From Psychrobacter urativorans (GTDB lineage Bacteria > Pseudomonadota > Gammaproteobacteria > Pseudomonadales > Moraxellaceae): a stretch of 24,210 nucleotides of DNA. Position numbers and translations under genes: made by a program. Of the stretch, positions 21,622 to 24,210 are shown piece after piece. The DNA is taken from assembly GCF_001298525.1 (NCBI RefSeq), contig NZ_CP012709.1, positions 1 to 24,210 of the forward strand, written 5' to 3'. Each line of letters starts with the position of its first letter. Positions within the stretch are counted from its first letter, which is position 1. Below the pieces are notes generated by a model. That model did not search any database. It worked only from the letters and a program-made list of their open reading frames with translations, and had not been told where the DNA came from.

Positions 21622-22944
21622 TTAAAAATCAGCAGTTTGAGTTCTACTATGGGTATCAATATCTGACTTAACGTTATAAAGAGCGTTTTCGGCAGAAAAA
21701 GAGGTCTGTCTTTCAATAGGTAAGTGCTGATTTGGCTTATCGTCACTCAACGTATCTATATATAACTCAACATAACCCTCTACCATGGCTGCCACTGAGC
21801 AAAACTGCTCGGCGCGTTGTCGGCACGCTTGCCGCGATATATCTCCAATATCATTGAAGGCTTGAATAAACGCCTTTTGATCGGCTTTCGGCACAATAAT
21901 GCCGGTATCTGCTGTCACAATTTCAGATGCCGCTCCAACATCAAAGCCAATAACGGGTGTACCGCAAGCCAAGCTTTCAGCCAGCGTCAGACCATATGGC
22001 TCATCCCATGTACTGGTGAATAACATGGCGGTCGCCTGACACAGATATTCATTAATTTGGGCTTTAGTAAGATGACCAACATAATCGAATAAGAGTGGCG
22101 TATCATCCATTCCATCTTGTGCTAGTAGTGGGCCAATCTCTTGATGAAAATAGGCTTCATTACTTTTAGGACCAGCAATAATCAACCGTTTGCCTGCCGC
22201 TTTACAATACTGCATGGCTAAATGAGTGCCCTTTTCCGGACAAATTCGTCCATACCAAAAATACACTTCTTCTGCTATATCTTGAATATTACTTTTAAAA
22301 GACTGAACATCAATACCGTTATAGACCACTTGCGATGGAACAAACTCAGCAAATAACTGCTGTTGGTGATGACTGATAGCGGTGAATTGAGTCTGTGTAC
22401 CTTGCTTAAGAGTTAATAACGCTAAACGTAGGTGCGGAAAGATAGGCGTGTGAAAAGTAGTGAAAAACCGTGCGCCAAACGCCTGACCAAGGAGCATTGG
22501 CACATGATACAAACTATGATTGTGCACCACATCAATCTCCCCACGCTGGTCGCGAGCAATGATATCGCTCATTGCTTGCTGATATAGCAAATATTGATAC
22601 ATCTCATCGCGGCACATCCCTACCATTTCATGCTCATCATCATAAACCATCGCATCAAACTGCATTCGCGATAACAAAGGCACGAGCTCAGCTTGGGTTT
22701 GACTGTCAGGATGCGCGTAAAGCAGCACCTGATGTCCTTGGTCAACCAGCTCATCACAGATCAGCTGGGTAATCATTTCAAGTCCACCCGCATAGGGCTC
22801 TGCAATCGGATATAAATAATGGGCAATGACCGCAATCCTCAACCTAGGCGTACTGTCGTTGTTATCATTATCTTTGTTATGAGTAGGCGTAGTATAGTAA
22901 TTATTAATAAGGGGTGACGTTTGCTTAGCAGTAAGAGGCGGCAT
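21622..22944 (-). CDS. Family 4 glycosyltransferase
   Basis: This 440-residue retaining GT-B enzyme has about 33 residues of Asn/Asp/Thr-rich leader, then RIAVIAHYLYP and the acceptor loop AGGLEMITQ (52-60). VHNHSLYHVP (140-149) and FTTFHTP (161-167) follow. The donor domain has YGRICPEKGTHLA (231-243) and the E-x7-E motif EPYGLTLAE (315-323). The C-terminus after about residue 400 is polar and low complexity. TTGGACACTGT before ATG 22944 gives a modest ribosome site. It is the second gene of the operon, 93 bases after the membrane GT2. Family and catalytic motifs are clear; the sugar is not. Confidence 0.92.
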   Translation of the reverse strand: MPPLTAKQTSPLINNYYTTPTHNKDNDNNDSTPRLRIAVIAHYLYPIAEPYAGGLEMITQLICDELVDQGHQVLLYAHPDSQTQAELVPLLSRMQFDAMVYDDEHEMVGMCRDEMYQYLLYQQAMSDIIARDQRGEIDVVHNHSLYHVPMLLGQAFGARFFTTFHTPIFPHLRLALLTLKQGTQTQFTAISHHQQQLFAEFVPSQVVYNGIDVQSFKSNIQDIAEEVYFWYGRICPEKGTHLAMQYCKAAGKRLIIAGPKSNEAYFHQEIGPLLAQDGMDDTPLLFDYVGHLTKAQINEYLCQATAMLFTSTWDEPYGLTLAESLACGTPVIGFDVGAASEIVTADTGIIVPKADQKAFIQAFNDIGDISRQACRQRAEQFCSVAAMVEGYVELYIDTLSDDKPNQHLPIERQTSFSAENALYNVKSDIDTHSRTQTADF

Positions 22945-23037
22945 ACAGTGTCCAATAAAAGTTAGATAGTAAAAATGTGGTTGTGAATCTAGACGTTCAG
23001 CACTTCTATAATCTCAGCTTATTTTTCTCAAGCCGAC

Positions 23038-24210
23038 TTAAGGAGTAAATGCTTTATTCTCTTTGGCTAAATTTTCTGAGATTAGTGTGGTTGTTGATAG
23101 TGCAGGACAGTGAGACGCTGGCTTTTTAGGCGTTGACAATTTAATTATTGCTAAGGACACACCCTCTGATATATAAGCATAATTAGCAAATATAACCTGA
23201 GCCGACCACAGCTTTAACAAACAGATAATAAGCGAGCAGGAAAATAATACAGGTGAATATAGCGGCGAGAATGGTGCCACTAGAACGGCCGTTATAACGT
23301 TAAGTACCAGTAATAATTTAGGCAAGGCCTTTAAGTTATCTGTAAATAATGATTGCCGTGTTTGGATACATTTTTGTTTAGGCGTACAAATAAACGGTTT
23401 GTCTCGACCCCATAACACAGGCAACCATGACAATGCGCCAAGCTCCCAGAAATTCAGGTGCAACGCCCAAGTACGGAGCTGACGTCTTAAACTAAAAATA
23501 TAATCCTTATTTACTTGCTGATTAAGAGGTGCGCGATCATGGCAGTATGCCCACAGGCGTCTACCTAAAAAAATTGTATAGCTTACATACACTGCATATA
23601 GAGGTGTAAGTAATGAATGCAAATCAATATCTGCGCCGGTTATCAATGCGCCTAAAGTAGTAAGGATAATACAGAGATGCAATACGATAAAAAACCCTGT
23701 GAAATTCACCCAGGCGCTTAGCTGAGACAAATGCGCTCGCATATAAGCAGTGCGTTCACCTAGGCGGGATATAGCCGTTCGTGGAATGGATAATTTTTTA
23801 TTTTCCAGCCCATAATTAGATCGCTGAGCCTTTTCTTCCTTAGAGCTGAAAGACGTTAATGGTTGTGTAATCTCAGAAAAATAAGTACTTAGCACCTGCA
23901 TATTGCCGTAAATCCAGCGACGGCGTTGCGTTATTAAATCATACAAGGTGGTTGGCAGTAATCCCGTCGCAATCACTTCGGGTATGAATTGACTGTGCAA
24001 TCCTTGACGATGCATCAGCACGCCCATTTGCGCATCCTCCGTAATAGAGGCACCTGACCAGCCTCCTAAACTTACCAGTGCCTCCTTATAAATCACTGCA
24101 TAAGTTCCCGTAGATAGGGCACGCGTACGATTGAATGGACGATATAAATGATGATTAAAGTAATGGTTCAGCTCACTATGTACGTCCGCTAGACCTGCAT
24201 CACGATAAAA
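23038..24210 (-). CDS. Family 2 glycosyltransferase, C-terminal part (continuation of the gene starting at 609)
   Basis: This holds residues 204-593 of the joined GT2 protein, entered at base 24210 in frame with the part that ends at base 1. It carries the acceptor-site TED (260-262) and the QRRRW motif (298-302), the two signatures missing from the N-terminal part. Hydrophobic segments follow at about 372-395, 402-419, 502-518 and 522-541, so the enzyme should be a membrane-bound synthase with a cytosolic catalytic domain. The reading frame stays open above GTG 24096, which is an internal valine and not a start. The stop is TAA at 23040-23038. The next gene of the operon starts 93 bases downstream. 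Polysaccharide or glycolipid synthesis is inferred from the family; the product cannot be named. Confidence 0.88.
   Translation of the reverse strand, partial: FYRDAGLADVHSELNHYFNHHLYRPFNRTRALSTGTYAVIYKEALVSLGGWSGASITEDAQMGVLMHRQGLHSQFIPEVIATGLLPTTLYDLITQRRRWIYGNMQVLSTYFSEITQPLTSFSSKEEKAQRSNYGLENKKLSIPRTAISRLGERTAYMRAHLSQLSAWVNFTGFFIVLHLCIILTTLGALITGADIDLHSLLTPLYAVYVSYTIFLGRRLWAYCHDRAPLNQQVNKDYIFSLRRQLRTWALHLNFWELGALSWLPVLWGRDKPFICTPKQKCIQTRQSLFTDNLKALPKLLLVLNVITAVLVAPFSPLYSPVLFSCSLIICLLKLWSAQVIFANYAYISEGVSLAIIKLSTPKKPASHCPALSTTTLISENLAKENKAFTP

Overview
The window looks like a complete circular plasmid of about 24.2 kb, cut open inside a gene. A minus-strand reading frame that starts at 609 runs open to base 1. 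It continues in the same frame from base 24210 down to a stop at 23038. Joined, the two pieces give a 593-residue family 2 glycosyltransferase whose conserved motifs (DSD, a QFPQFYRD-like stretch across the joint, TED, QRRRW) come in the right order. The backbone agrees: a Rep_3 initiator with iterons, a MobA/MobL relaxase with an oriT-like region, a serine resolvase and a HigBA toxin-antitoxin pair. No rRNA, tRNA or CRISPR array was seen. The moderate to low GC, the RepM-like initiator, the 'plasmid replication DNA-binding protein' and the HigBA type point to Moraxellaceae, most likely Psychrobacter and less likely Acinetobacter. This host call is an inference from protein resemblance.

Layout. 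610-1153 is the presumed leader of the glycosyltransferase operon. 1154-2557 (minus) holds an unknown small helical protein and a DUF421/YetF membrane protein, whose C-terminal zinc ribbon is cut off by an in-frame TAG. 2834-4171 (minus) is a lone siderophore-type amine N-monooxygenase. 4555-5211 (plus) is an acidic repeat protein, followed by a cysteine-rich mini-ORF that resembles a metallothionein start. 5561-6076 (minus) is a plasmid-type HTH/coiled-coil protein behind five 13-bp direct repeats. 6312-9932 (minus) carries a membrane-anchored coiled-coil protein and the MobL relaxase. The oriT candidates lie at about 9960-10100, with a small divergent mobC-position gene at 10194. 10506-12155 is the replication region: AT-rich DNA, four 21-22-bp iterons and repB. 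12240-13246 holds an orphan DinJ/RelB-type antitoxin and higBA. 13473-14093 (minus) is a resolvase.

14285-15257 (minus) is a ParD-like gene overlapping a plasmid-borne methionine aminopeptidase gene. 15498-17108 is a divergent Rrf2 regulator / FMN-NADH azoreductase pair separated by a perfect 18-bp-arm palindrome. 17254-18045 (minus) is an ankyrin-repeat lipoprotein. 18517-18894 (plus) is a hydrophilic protein made of six identical 11-residue repeats. 23038-24210 plus 1-609, then 21622-22944, 20288-21565 and 19236-20234 (all minus) form a four-gene glycosyltransferase operon.

How the parts work together. Replication depends on RepB and its iterons. Transfer in trans depends on MobL, the coiled-coil partner, the small divergent protein and oriT. 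Stability comes from HigBA and multimer resolution by the resolvase; no ParA/ParB system was found. The cargo is a set of small stress-linked or surface-linked modules: glycosyltransferases, two LEA/hydrophilin-like repeat proteins, an oxidoreductase with its own regulator, and a MetAP/ParD-like pair. The glycosyltransferase operon and the ParD-like/MetAP pair are the best candidates for undescribed systems.
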